Translations under genes and position numbers: made by a program
In this document: piece by piece, positions 6,121 to 11,947 of the stretch
Layout of the letters: each line of letters opens with the position of its first letter
How positions within the stretch are numbered: the stretch's first letter is position 1
NCBI GenBank assembly: GCA_910584185.1
Contig: CAJTYC010000076.1
Span: forward strand, 1 to 11,947
Length of the DNA: 11,947 nucleotides
From: an uncultured Muribaculaceae bacterium
GTDB lineage: Bacteria > Bacteroidota > Bacteroidia > Bacteroidales > Muribaculaceae
Reading direction: 5' to 3'
The notes under the pieces: generated by a model
What the model was told of the DNA's origin: nothing
Database searches by the model: none
What the model saw: only the letters and a program-made list of their open reading frames with translations

Positions 6121-6963
6121 ATGCTAACAATCAAAAATCTCGAGTTCTCATACTCGCGCAGCGGAAAACTGATACAGGATTTCTCGATGCAGCTCAACAG
6201 GGGAGTGGTTTGTGGTCTTTTAGGTCGTAACGGTGCCGGTAAAAGCACGTTGATATATCTTATCTGCGGTTTGCTAAAGCCGAAAAGCGGCACCATCACA
6301 ATGGATGGTTGCGTCCCCTTTGACCGCCAGATTGAATTTCTCGAGGATATATTTCTCGTGCCGGAGGAGTTCTCGCTTCCGTCAATCGCGCTCGACGATT
6401 ACATCAAGATCAACGCGCCGTTCTATCCTCATTTCGACCGCGAGGCAATGCACCGCTATCTCGAGATTTTCGAGCTCACCCCCGACCTCAACCTCGGTGC
6501 CCTCTCTATGGGCCAGAAGAAGAAGGCCTTCATCAGCTTTGCCATGGCATGCAACACCTCGCTGCTTATCCTCGACGAACCGACCAACGGTCTCGACATA
6601 ACGGCCAAGCGCAACTTCCGCCGCGCTGTGGCGCAGTGCATGAGCGACGAGAAGAGCATCCTGATCAGCACGCATCAGGTGTATGATATCGACAAGGTGC
6701 TCGACCATGTGCTTATCACCGACCGCAACGGTGTGCTGCTGAATGCTTCGATGGCCGAGGTGATGAGCCGCTATCGTTTCAACTTCACCACCGACCGCGA
6801 ACGTGCAGAGAAGGCCCTTGTGAGCCTGCCGGTGCCCGGAGGTTACAACATAGCTGAGTATCTCGACTCCCCGGCCAATGAGACAGAGGTGAATCTCGAG
6901 ACCCTATTCGAGATGTCACAGCTCCCCGGCTTCAATTTCAATATCCCAAATCCCAACCTCTAA
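6121..6963 (+). CDS. ABC transporter ATP-binding protein
   Basis: A 280-residue cytoplasmic ATPase for the permease encoded two genes downstream. Walker A is G35-R-N-G-A-G-K-S-T43. The signature is L128-SMGQ-KKK, with M replacing the usual second glycine of LSGGQ. Walker B is L148-LILDEP154, the D-loop is N156-GLD159, and the H-loop is H185 in ILISTHQ. The Q-loop region reads FLEDIFLVPEEF (73-84) and has no obvious glutamine. This is the pattern of short YtrB/EcsA-like ATPases found with YtrA-type regulators. After about residue 205 comes a C-terminal extension of some 75 residues. It is the first gene after the GntR-type operator; the next gene starts 13 bases after its stop. The substrate is unknown; envelope-stress or antimicrobial-related export is possible by analogy to YtrA-family operons. 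Confidence 0.92.
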   Translation: MLTIKNLEFSYSRSGKLIQDFSMQLNRGVVCGLLGRNGAGKSTLIYLICGLLKPKSGTITMDGCVPFDRQIEFLEDIFLVPEEFSLPSIALDDYIKINAPFYPHFDREAMHRYLEIFELTPDLNLGALSMGQKKKAFISFAMACNTSLLILDEPTNGLDITAKRNFRRAVAQCMSDEKSILISTHQVYDIDKVLDHVLITDRNGVLLNASMAEVMSRYRFNFTTDRERAEKALVSLPVPGGYNIAEYLDSPANETEVNLETLFEMSQLPGFNFNIPNPNL

Positions 6964-6976
6964 AACTTCCTCAATT

Positions 6977-7717
6977 ATGAAAACTTCAACAATATTGGCA
7001 TCTGCAGCAATATCGATTCTCTCAATGTCCTCGCTCACTTCATGTGGCAATATAATCACCATACAGTCAAAGGCCGACGATGTGAAACGTACCATCAATG
7101 TGAGCGGTCAGTTCAACGCTATCGAGACCAACGACATCACCGATGTGAAATATACCGACGGACCTCTCTCCATAACTCTCTCTGCCCCCGAAGAGATAAT
7201 AGGTCTTATAGATGTGAAATTGGTCAACGGCACGCTCGTGGTGGATATGGAAGATGACAGCCATAAGCTCAATGGCAATTACCATGCTGAGTTGACGGTG
7301 TCTGCTCCAGGTGTAACAAATTTCCGCACAAACGGCACAGGCGATTTCGATCTGAGTAATATCAACGGCAAGGAGATCGTGTTCGAGAGCAACGGCACAG
7401 GCGACTTTGAAGCCCATTCGCTCAATTGCACCACCTTCAAGCTCAACACCAGGGGCACCGGAGATGCAGTGATAAAGTACATTCAAGCTGAAAATATGGA
7501 GGTCTTCACCTCCGGCACCGGCGACATAGAGATCACCGAGATTAAGGTGAACAATCTTGTGGCTTCGGCCAGCGGCACCGGCGACATTGACTTCTCCCGC
7601 GGCTCTGCCGTCAAGGCAATGCTTACCAACAGTTCAACCGGCGACATAAACATGCGCAACGTCGAAATCGGCTCTGTGCAGCAAAGCAACTCCGGCGTAG
7701 GCGACATTAATCTCTAA
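6977..7717 (+). CDS. DUF2807-like beta-helix lipoprotein with 20-residue repeats
   Basis: A 246-residue lipoprotein. The signal ends in lipobox L20-T21-S22-C23. Residues about 40-115 carry a DUF2807-like start (GQFNAIETNDITDVKYTDG, then LVNGTLVVDM). From 119 to the C-terminus, seven G-T-G-D turns recur at exactly 20-residue spacing (120, 140, 160, 180, 200; STGD at 220; GVGD at 240), and the chain ends three residues after the last D. That regularity indicates a right-handed parallel beta-helix or solenoid, the fold known for DUF2807 (putative auto-transporter adhesin, head GIN) proteins. Such genes are common in Bacteroidetes, but their role is not established. Placement between an ABC ATPase and its permease suggests a periplasmic or outer-membrane partner of the exporter; this is inference. 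The residues after the cysteine (GNIITIQSK) are not acidic, so it may stay facing the periplasm. Confidence 0.88.
   Translation: MKTSTILASAAISILSMSSLTSCGNIITIQSKADDVKRTINVSGQFNAIETNDITDVKYTDGPLSITLSAPEEIIGLIDVKLVNGTLVVDMEDDSHKLNGNYHAELTVSAPGVTNFRTNGTGDFDLSNINGKEIVFESNGTGDFEAHSLNCTTFKLNTRGTGDAVIKYIQAENMEVFTSGTGDIEITEIKVNNLVASASGTGDIDFSRGSAVKAMLTNSSTGDINMRNVEIGSVQQSNSGVGDINL
7331..7705 (+). repeat. Seven coding repeats with a 60-bp period
   Basis: The codons for the G-T-G-D turns of the beta-helix lipoprotein lie at a strict 60-bp period (first base of the motif at 7334, 7394, 7454, 7514, 7574, 7634, 7694). Copies share ggcac(a/c)gg(c/a)ga, with copies four and five closest (tccggcaccggcgac and agcggcaccggcgac). 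The interleaved sequence has diverged strongly, so the array is old or under selection for the turn rather than a recent slippage product. Confidence 0.85.
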
Positions 7718-7754
7718 TGTATTCATCTTCAAATAAGTATAAAACTATAAAGAT

Positions 7755-8525
7755 ATGGAAACTACACTGAATAAAAATATCTCAAAAGAAACTTCACGTC
7801 GTTCAAGCAGCTTCATGATGCTCGCCAAAAAGATGTTTATAGAAAACCGCAAGACCCTGCTCATGCTATGTGGCGGTTATCTCGGAGCCCTCGCCGTGGT
7901 GGGGATATGGTCAGGATTTAACGGCGTCTACTCATCAAGCACCGTCGTAATCATCTACTCTGTGTTGGCTTCGCTCCTTTGCGCCGTGTTGGCCTCACTT
8001 ATGTTTCATGATTTCACCACCAAGGAGGGGCGTATCAACGCTCTCATGACCCCGGCTTCACGCACTGAGAAGTTCTGGCTGCGCCTCATCGCAGTAATTC
8101 CCGGTGCCGTTCTCCTCACCATTGCAGGCTATTACGTGCTTGCCGGATTCATGAACCTCACCGCCGGTATATCTCACGACGTATGGGTACCCATATATGG
8201 TATCACAGATTTCTTCAGATGGTTCGGTGATGACGGCATCTTCCCTTTCCTCTCCTCCTTCATCCTCAGCGAAGGTCTTTTCATCTTCGGCGCAATAGCC
8301 TGGCCCCACAAGTCGTTCCTCAAGACTCTCCTCGTGCAGGCCGGCATAAGTTTCGTATGCTCCATTTTTATGGTCTTTGCCGCGAGATTCATTATACGCA
8401 ATTACACCGTGATTGTGAATGACCCTGAAGCCCTGCTTTGGATTGCCACTTCAGTGATCGCTGCAATCGGCCTGGCGCTTATATATGCTGCCTATGTGGT
8501 GTTCAAGCGCAAAACCATCATCTAA
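7755..8525 (+). CDS. ABC-2-like integral membrane permease
   Basis: A 256-residue inner-membrane protein with six hydrophobic segments, roughly at 34-52, 62-84, 108-131, 162-183, 191-214 and 228-250. The motif LMTPASRTEKFW (97-108), between the second and third segments, is typical of ABC-2-type permeases in Bacteroidetes GntR/ABC clusters. The N-terminal 30 residues are polar and cytoplasmic. With only one ATPase and one permease in the cluster, the transporter is probably a homodimer of each. No substrate-binding protein is present, which favours export or a membrane-directed function over import. The start lies 37 bases after the lipoprotein stop with an A/T-rich leader and no clear Shine-Dalgarno. 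The next gene begins 21 bases downstream. Confidence 0.85.
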   Translation: METTLNKNISKETSRRSSSFMMLAKKMFIENRKTLLMLCGGYLGALAVVGIWSGFNGVYSSSTVVIIYSVLASLLCAVLASLMFHDFTTKEGRINALMTPASRTEKFWLRLIAVIPGAVLLTIAGYYVLAGFMNLTAGISHDVWVPIYGITDFFRWFGDDGIFPFLSSFILSEGLFIFGAIAWPHKSFLKTLLVQAGISFVCSIFMVFAARFIIRNYTVIVNDPEALLWIATSVIAAIGLALIYAAYVVFKRKTII

Positions 8526-8546
8526 TGACTAAAAACTCGACTAAAT

Positions 8547-8930
8547 ATGGATTTTCACGATAACAAACCGATTTATCTCCAGCTTGCCGACCAGGTGATG
8601 GATGATGTGCAGTCGGGCGCGGTGAACGGCGGCGACCGTCTCCCCTCGGTGAGGGAGTATGCAGCCAAGACCGGCGTCAATGCCAACACGGTGATGCGCA
8701 CTTACACACATCTGCAGCAGGAGGGGGTAATCTTCAACCGGCGCGGCATAGGTTATTTCTATGCCGAAGATGCCCGGGCCAAGGTCAGGGAGATGCGCCT
8801 CAACGAACTTCTCGATAAGGAGATTTACAGCTTCATGGATCGCCTCTTGGCCTCTGGTATCACTCCCGAACGCTTCAACGAGATTTATACCGAATATGCC
8901 GCTAACCACACTGCGGCTGCCGGAAAGTAG
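8547..8930 (+). CDS. GntR-family regulator, YtrA subfamily
   Basis: A 127-residue DNA-binding repressor candidate. Residues 7-72 are the winged helix: KPIYLQLADQVMDDVQSG, then LPSVREYA (32-39), recognition helix around V44-NANTVMRTYTHL56, and wing RRGIGYFY (65-72). The remaining 55 residues are a short helical tail (EMRLNELLDKEIYSFMDRLL...), as in the YtrA subfamily, which lacks the large FadR/HutC effector domain. YtrA-type proteins usually dimerise and repress the ABC operon that encodes them. The best target here is the palindrome at 5951-5980. What releases repression is unknown; in Bacillus YtrA systems the cue is cell-wall antibiotics. The stop TAG is 78 bases before the next gene. Confidence 0.93.
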   Translation: MDFHDNKPIYLQLADQVMDDVQSGAVNGGDRLPSVREYAAKTGVNANTVMRTYTHLQQEGVIFNRRGIGYFYAEDARAKVREMRLNELLDKEIYSFMDRLLASGITPERFNEIYTEYAANHTAAAGK

Positions 8931-9008
8931 CTATGAACACCTCCAAGAGATGTGAAGGTAAAAATCAATAGAAGGTTAAAAACAATTGAATGTAGAAAGG
9001 ATTGAACT

Positions 9009-11240
9009 ATGAACTTTAGGTTTCTGACAATAGCGGCATTGGCCGCGACAATGTTCCCTGTTCCTGCGCTGATGGCGCAGGAACAGCAGGAACTCCCTGA
9101 CTCTCTCTCTTCACAATATGACGACCTCGACGAACTCGTGGTAGTGGCCAAGAAGGATATAATAAAGAGCGACGGCGCCAACCTTACTTACGACATGAGC
9201 GGTGATGCCTCTTCCAAGGGTCAGACGCTCCTCGACGCTCTCCGCAAGGTCCCTTTGGTGACTGTCGACGGTCAGGATAATGTATATATCAAAGGTAATT
9301 CAAATTTCAAGGTGTATACCAACGGTAAGGAAGACCCTATGCTGACTGCCAATTACAAGACGGTGTTCAAGGCCATGCCGGCCTCGTCGGTCGTCAAGAT
9401 TGAGGTTATCACCGAGCCGGGTGCAAAGTATGATGCAGAGGGCACCGGAGGTATCCTGAACCTTGTCACCGAGACCAAGCAGACTCGCGACGGCTATGCT
9501 GGCTCGGCATCGCTCTCCGCGAGCAACCAGAATCTGTCGGCTTCGCTTTATGGACGCATGAAGCAAAATGAGGTGACGGCCGATGTAAATGCCACCTACG
9601 CTACCTCGATTTTCGGCTGCTCCGAAAATTTGCAGCATTCCACGCAAGTCAACACTCGCGACGACAATAATTATCTTCAGAATTCGCATATGGTGCAGAA
9701 GTTCGGCTTCCAGTTTGCTAACGGTGCCCTTAATCTATCATGGGAACCCTCGGCCAACGACCTCATCTCTGCCGGCGCCGACATTTCTTGGACTGATATG
9801 AAAAGCGGCGACATGAAGATCACCAACAGCATGTTCAACCGCAGCGGTTCGATGCTCTGGAGTGTGTTTCAGGATGGCAACGCCAAGGTCAACAATCTCG
9901 ATGCTTCCGGCAATTTGGCCTACCGCCATAATTTCGGTCGCCCCGAAAATTCGCTCTCGTTTGCCTACCGTTTCAATTTCGGCAAGAGCCATATGGGTGT
10001 CAATTATCTCAACAGTGTGCTTGAGGGCGACATATTTCGCGCTCCTTATGAGAGGAGTGATGCCGACAATTATCAGCGACAGCACACCGTCAATGCCGAT
10101 TATGAGAATCAGTTTGGCGGCAAGCATACGCTCCAGGCCGGCGTGAAGGGAATATTCCGCCGCAACACCGGGCTCAACACTTCACTCGCCGGACTCGACG
10201 AGGAGAATCTCTTCCCGACCGACGCTGCCGACGGCCACATCACGCAAGTGCAGGATGTTTATGCAGTATATGCGGCTTACCGCGCCATTTTCGGCAACAT
10301 CTCGGCCAATGCCGGACTCCGCTATGAACACACCCACATGGGCCTCGACTTCCGCGACCCATCGTTCACCAACTTCCGCCGCGACCTCGACGACGTGGTG
10401 CCTGATGCCGCCGTAGCTTATATGTTCGGTCCGGCCAATTCACTGCGCCTCGCTTACCAGATGCGCATTTGGCGCCCGTCGGCCAACCAGATGAATCCTG
10501 CCGTCTTCAAGATCACCGACACATATGCCCAAGTCGGTAACCCCGACCTCGAGAGCGAGCACTTCAACTCCGTGTCGCTCACATACTCAAATTTCGGCAC
10601 GCTGCTCGGCGGAAATATCTCGGCCACATATCGGCAGTCGAACAATAGCATAGAGAGCTACCAGTATGTGGAAGATGGCGTAAATTATACCACCTACGAC
10701 AACTTCGGCACGAACCGCACGTTCGACCTCTCCGGCTTCCTCAACTGGAACATCACGCAGAAGATGTCGGCATCGGTGAGCGGCTCGCTCATATATACCG
10801 ACATAAAGGCTTCGCGGCGCGGACTTCAGAACTATGGCTGGAATGGCAACTACAACATCTCCTGGAACTACTCAGGCCCCTGGCGAATGAACTACAGCCT
10901 ATATGGCGGCCAAAGCACCGGCAATGTAAACCTGCAAGGCAAATTTCACGGCTGGAATTACTACGGAGTGTCAATCAAGAAAAGTTTCCTAAAGGACGAC
11001 GCCCTCTCAGTGACCCTCAACGCAGGCAATTTCTTCACAAAATATCAAGTCTACAAATCCGAAAGCGTTATGGATGGCTACAGGCAGACCAGCCGAAACC
11101 GCTCGCGCAACTGGAACGTAGGCCTGAGCATAAGCTGGAACTTCGGCCACCTGAAAGACCAAGTGAAGAAAGCCGACAAAAACCTCGACACCGACGACAC
11201 CAAACAATCTGGCAAATCCGGCGCCGGCATGGGCCTCTAA
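9009..11240 (+). CDS. Outer-membrane beta-barrel plug/barrel protein
   Basis: A 743-residue outer-membrane protein. Residues 1-23 are a signal peptide (ending PALMA, then Q24). DELVVVAKK (41-49) is TonB-box-like. A plug-like domain covers about 50-150, with DALRKVPLVTVDG, a GNSNFKVYTNGKEDPML segment and EPGAKYDAEGTGGILNLVTE, the hallmark of the outer membrane beta-barrel family related to TonB-dependent receptors (OMP_b-brl_3). The rest is barrel strands (e.g. LRYEHTHMGLDFRD, MRIWRPSANQMNP). It lacks the CarboxypepD_reg domain common in this family. After the strand VGLSISWNFGHL the chain continues with a charged tail of about 30 residues (KDQVKKADKNL...GAGMGL) instead of ending at an aromatic residue. 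AGAAAGGA lies about seven bases before ATG. Probably the last gene of the GntR-controlled unit; it may provide the outer-membrane step for the ABC module, which is inference. Confidence 0.88.
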   Translation: MNFRFLTIAALAATMFPVPALMAQEQQELPDSLSSQYDDLDELVVVAKKDIIKSDGANLTYDMSGDASSKGQTLLDALRKVPLVTVDGQDNVYIKGNSNFKVYTNGKEDPMLTANYKTVFKAMPASSVVKIEVITEPGAKYDAEGTGGILNLVTETKQTRDGYAGSASLSASNQNLSASLYGRMKQNEVTADVNATYATSIFGCSENLQHSTQVNTRDDNNYLQNSHMVQKFGFQFANGALNLSWEPSANDLISAGADISWTDMKSGDMKITNSMFNRSGSMLWSVFQDGNAKVNNLDASGNLAYRHNFGRPENSLSFAYRFNFGKSHMGVNYLNSVLEGDIFRAPYERSDADNYQRQHTVNADYENQFGGKHTLQAGVKGIFRRNTGLNTSLAGLDEENLFPTDAADGHITQVQDVYAVYAAYRAIFGNISANAGLRYEHTHMGLDFRDPSFTNFRRDLDDVVPDAAVAYMFGPANSLRLAYQMRIWRPSANQMNPAVFKITDTYAQVGNPDLESEHFNSVSLTYSNFGTLLGGNISATYRQSNNSIESYQYVEDGVNYTTYDNFGTNRTFDLSGFLNWNITQKMSASVSGSLIYTDIKASRRGLQNYGWNGNYNISWNYSGPWRMNYSLYGGQSTGNVNLQGKFHGWNYYGVSIKKSFLKDDALSVTLNAGNFFTKYQVYKSESVMDGYRQTSRNRSRNWNVGLSISWNFGHLKDQVKKADKNLDTDDTKQSGKSGAGMGL

Positions 11241-11281
11241 CCCGTCCCAACCCAGCTAACCCAACCAAACCAACCCTCAAA

Positions 11282-11318
11282 AAAGGCCGCAAGCACCAAA
11301 AGAATGCCTGCGGCCTTT
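11282..11318 (+). terminator. Strong hairpin terminator after the barrel gene
   Basis: AAAGGCCGCAaGC (11282-11294) pairs with GCcTGCGGCCTTT (11306-11318) around an eleven-base loop, with one A-C mismatch. The A-run on the left and TTTAT on the right make it usable in both directions. It lies 42 bases past the stop of the barrel gene. Confidence 0.85.
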
Positions 11319-11328
11319 ATCTCTGTTT

Positions 11329-11375
11329 GCTATAATGATATAGCTGTTTTACGCAATTTGCTATATCATTATAGC
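11329..11375. repeat. Nested palindrome, perfect 16-bp arms
   Basis: GCTATAATGATATAGC (11329-11344) and GCTATATCATTATAGC (11360-11375) are exact reverse complements separated by 15 bases. Each arm is itself palindromic (GCTATA-atga-TATAGC). It begins ten bases after the terminator. There is no following T-run, so a second terminator is unlikely. Possible roles are a protein-binding or recombination site, or a remnant of a mobile element; none is shown by sequence alone. Confidence 0.8.
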
Positions 11376-11511
11376 TGATTGAGTCCCAAACAAACATCGG
11401 TATTTTTTTCAGTTGGTTGGCGTAACCTGCGACTTATGGGTTGGTGTTAAAAATGCGGGTGTGAAAATCCTATGCGCTTGATCTTTATGGTGCATTCTAA
11501 TTTCGGATTAG
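11376..11511. other. Short AT-rich intergenic stretch
   Basis: I see no gene, promoter consensus or T-tailed hairpin here. It separates the nested palindrome from the 3' end of the minus-strand gene at the right edge. Confidence 0.5.
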
Positions 11512-11937
11512 TCAGTCTGCACAAGGTCTCTGATAATCACATTCAAGCGTTTTTAAAACCGAACTCAATATCTCTTTTAGCGAAGTGTATGTACTGTCGT
11601 GATCCCAATGGTGCAGCTTAACACCCTCTAATATGACATATTTGGAATTGGTTTCCTTAATTTTGCTCTTCTCAAATTTCTCTATTAGTGCAAGGGCATC
11701 TTCTTCCGATTTGCATTCCAACTGTATTGAGAGTTCATGTTTAGAAAGAAATCCTACCCAAAGAATACAGTCCTCAATGTACTTACGTAACCAGAAGTCT
11801 TTGCCGAATACGTTTTTGAATTTGATGTTCATCTCCTTTTGATTTTCGTCAAGATATTCAAATCCGTAATCTTTGACCAACATCTTCCCTGTGGAGGGCA
11901 CTGAAAAAGTTGCCAAATCTGAATTTCGCCCTCTCAA
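11512..11937 (-). CDS. Unknown protein, possibly 5'-truncated by the window edge
   Basis: An AT-rich minus-strand frame of at least 141 codons ending in TAG that I do not recognise. The first start codon in the window is TTG at 11937-11935, but the frame stays open to the right edge, so the true start may lie outside. An internal ATG at 11883 (MLVKDYGFEYLDENQ) has GGAAG directly against it, too close for a good ribosome site. The protein is soluble-looking, rich in K, E, S and L, with aromatic patches (KDFWLRKYIEDCILWVGF) and a predicted helix in EEDALALIEKFEKSK, then a histidine/aspartate cluster LHHWDHDSTYTS. There is no signal peptide or membrane segment. Its composition differs from the GC-richer operon at left, suggesting an accessory gene. 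Amino-acid usage looks like a real protein rather than a shadow, and no better frame competes. Confidence 0.65.
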   Translation of the reverse strand: MRGRNSDLATFSVPSTGKMLVKDYGFEYLDENQKEMNIKFKNVFGKDFWLRKYIEDCILWVGFLSKHELSIQLECKSEEDALALIEKFEKSKIKETNSKYVILEGVKLHHWDHDSTYTSLKEILSSVLKTLECDYQRPCAD

Positions 11938-11947
11938 ACGGCTAAAA

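Noticed and set aside
8933..8971. 12-codon frame between the GntR and barrel genes
   Set aside because: Too short, with no conserved feature; probably chance.
11329..11375. Nested palindrome as a second terminator
   Set aside because: The hairpin is AT-rich and not followed by a T-run, and a strong terminator already lies ten bases upstream.
1..11947. CRISPR arrays, tRNA or rRNA genes
   Set aside because: No regularly spaced direct repeats with unique spacers, no tRNA cloverleaf with T-loop consensus and no rRNA-like sequence were seen; the 60-bp periodic array at 7331-7705 is coding.

Overview
The window looks like chromosomal DNA of a gut Bacteroidales bacterium, most likely of the Muribaculaceae/Bacteroidaceae type. 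Evidence: Bacteroidetes promoters (-33 TTTG / -7 TAnnTTTG), weak Shine-Dalgarno sequences with A-rich leaders, lipoproteins with acidic residues just after the lipidated cysteine, and TonB-dependent outer-membrane proteins of Bacteroidetes families. The genus is inference.

Layout. Positions 1-541 are AT-rich and gene-poor, with a 208-bp MITE-like element bounded by 36-bp inverted repeats. Positions 5504 down to 568 (minus strand) form a four-gene vitamin B12 uptake operon: a DUF4465 (BtuH-like) lipoprotein, a lipoprotein of unknown function, a BtuG-type beta-propeller lipoprotein and a BtuB-type TonB-dependent receptor. A cobalamin riboswitch with an intrinsic terminator leads the operon. Low B12 should allow read-through; the lipoproteins would capture cobamide at the surface and BtuB would import it across the outer membrane.

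Back to back with this, the plus strand carries a five-gene cluster (6121-11240): ABC ATPase, a DUF2807-like lipoprotein with seven G-T-G-D turns spaced exactly 20 residues apart, a six-helix permease, a YtrA-type GntR repressor and an outer-membrane beta-barrel protein of the plug/barrel family. Its promoter has near-ideal Bacteroides boxes, and a palindrome (10-bp arms, 10-bp centre) covers the expected transcription start, the obvious operator for the cluster's own GntR protein. The cluster resembles a signal-responsive envelope module, but its substrate and inducer cannot be read from sequence.

The plus-strand cluster ends in a strong hairpin terminator. It is followed by a nested palindrome (two 16-bp arms, each itself palindromic) and an AT-rich minus-strand gene of unknown function that runs towards, and possibly past, the right edge.

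The least understood parts are the 20-residue-repeat lipoprotein in its ABC/GntR/barrel operon, the unassigned lipoprotein in the B12 operon, and the two palindromic elements at the flanks.
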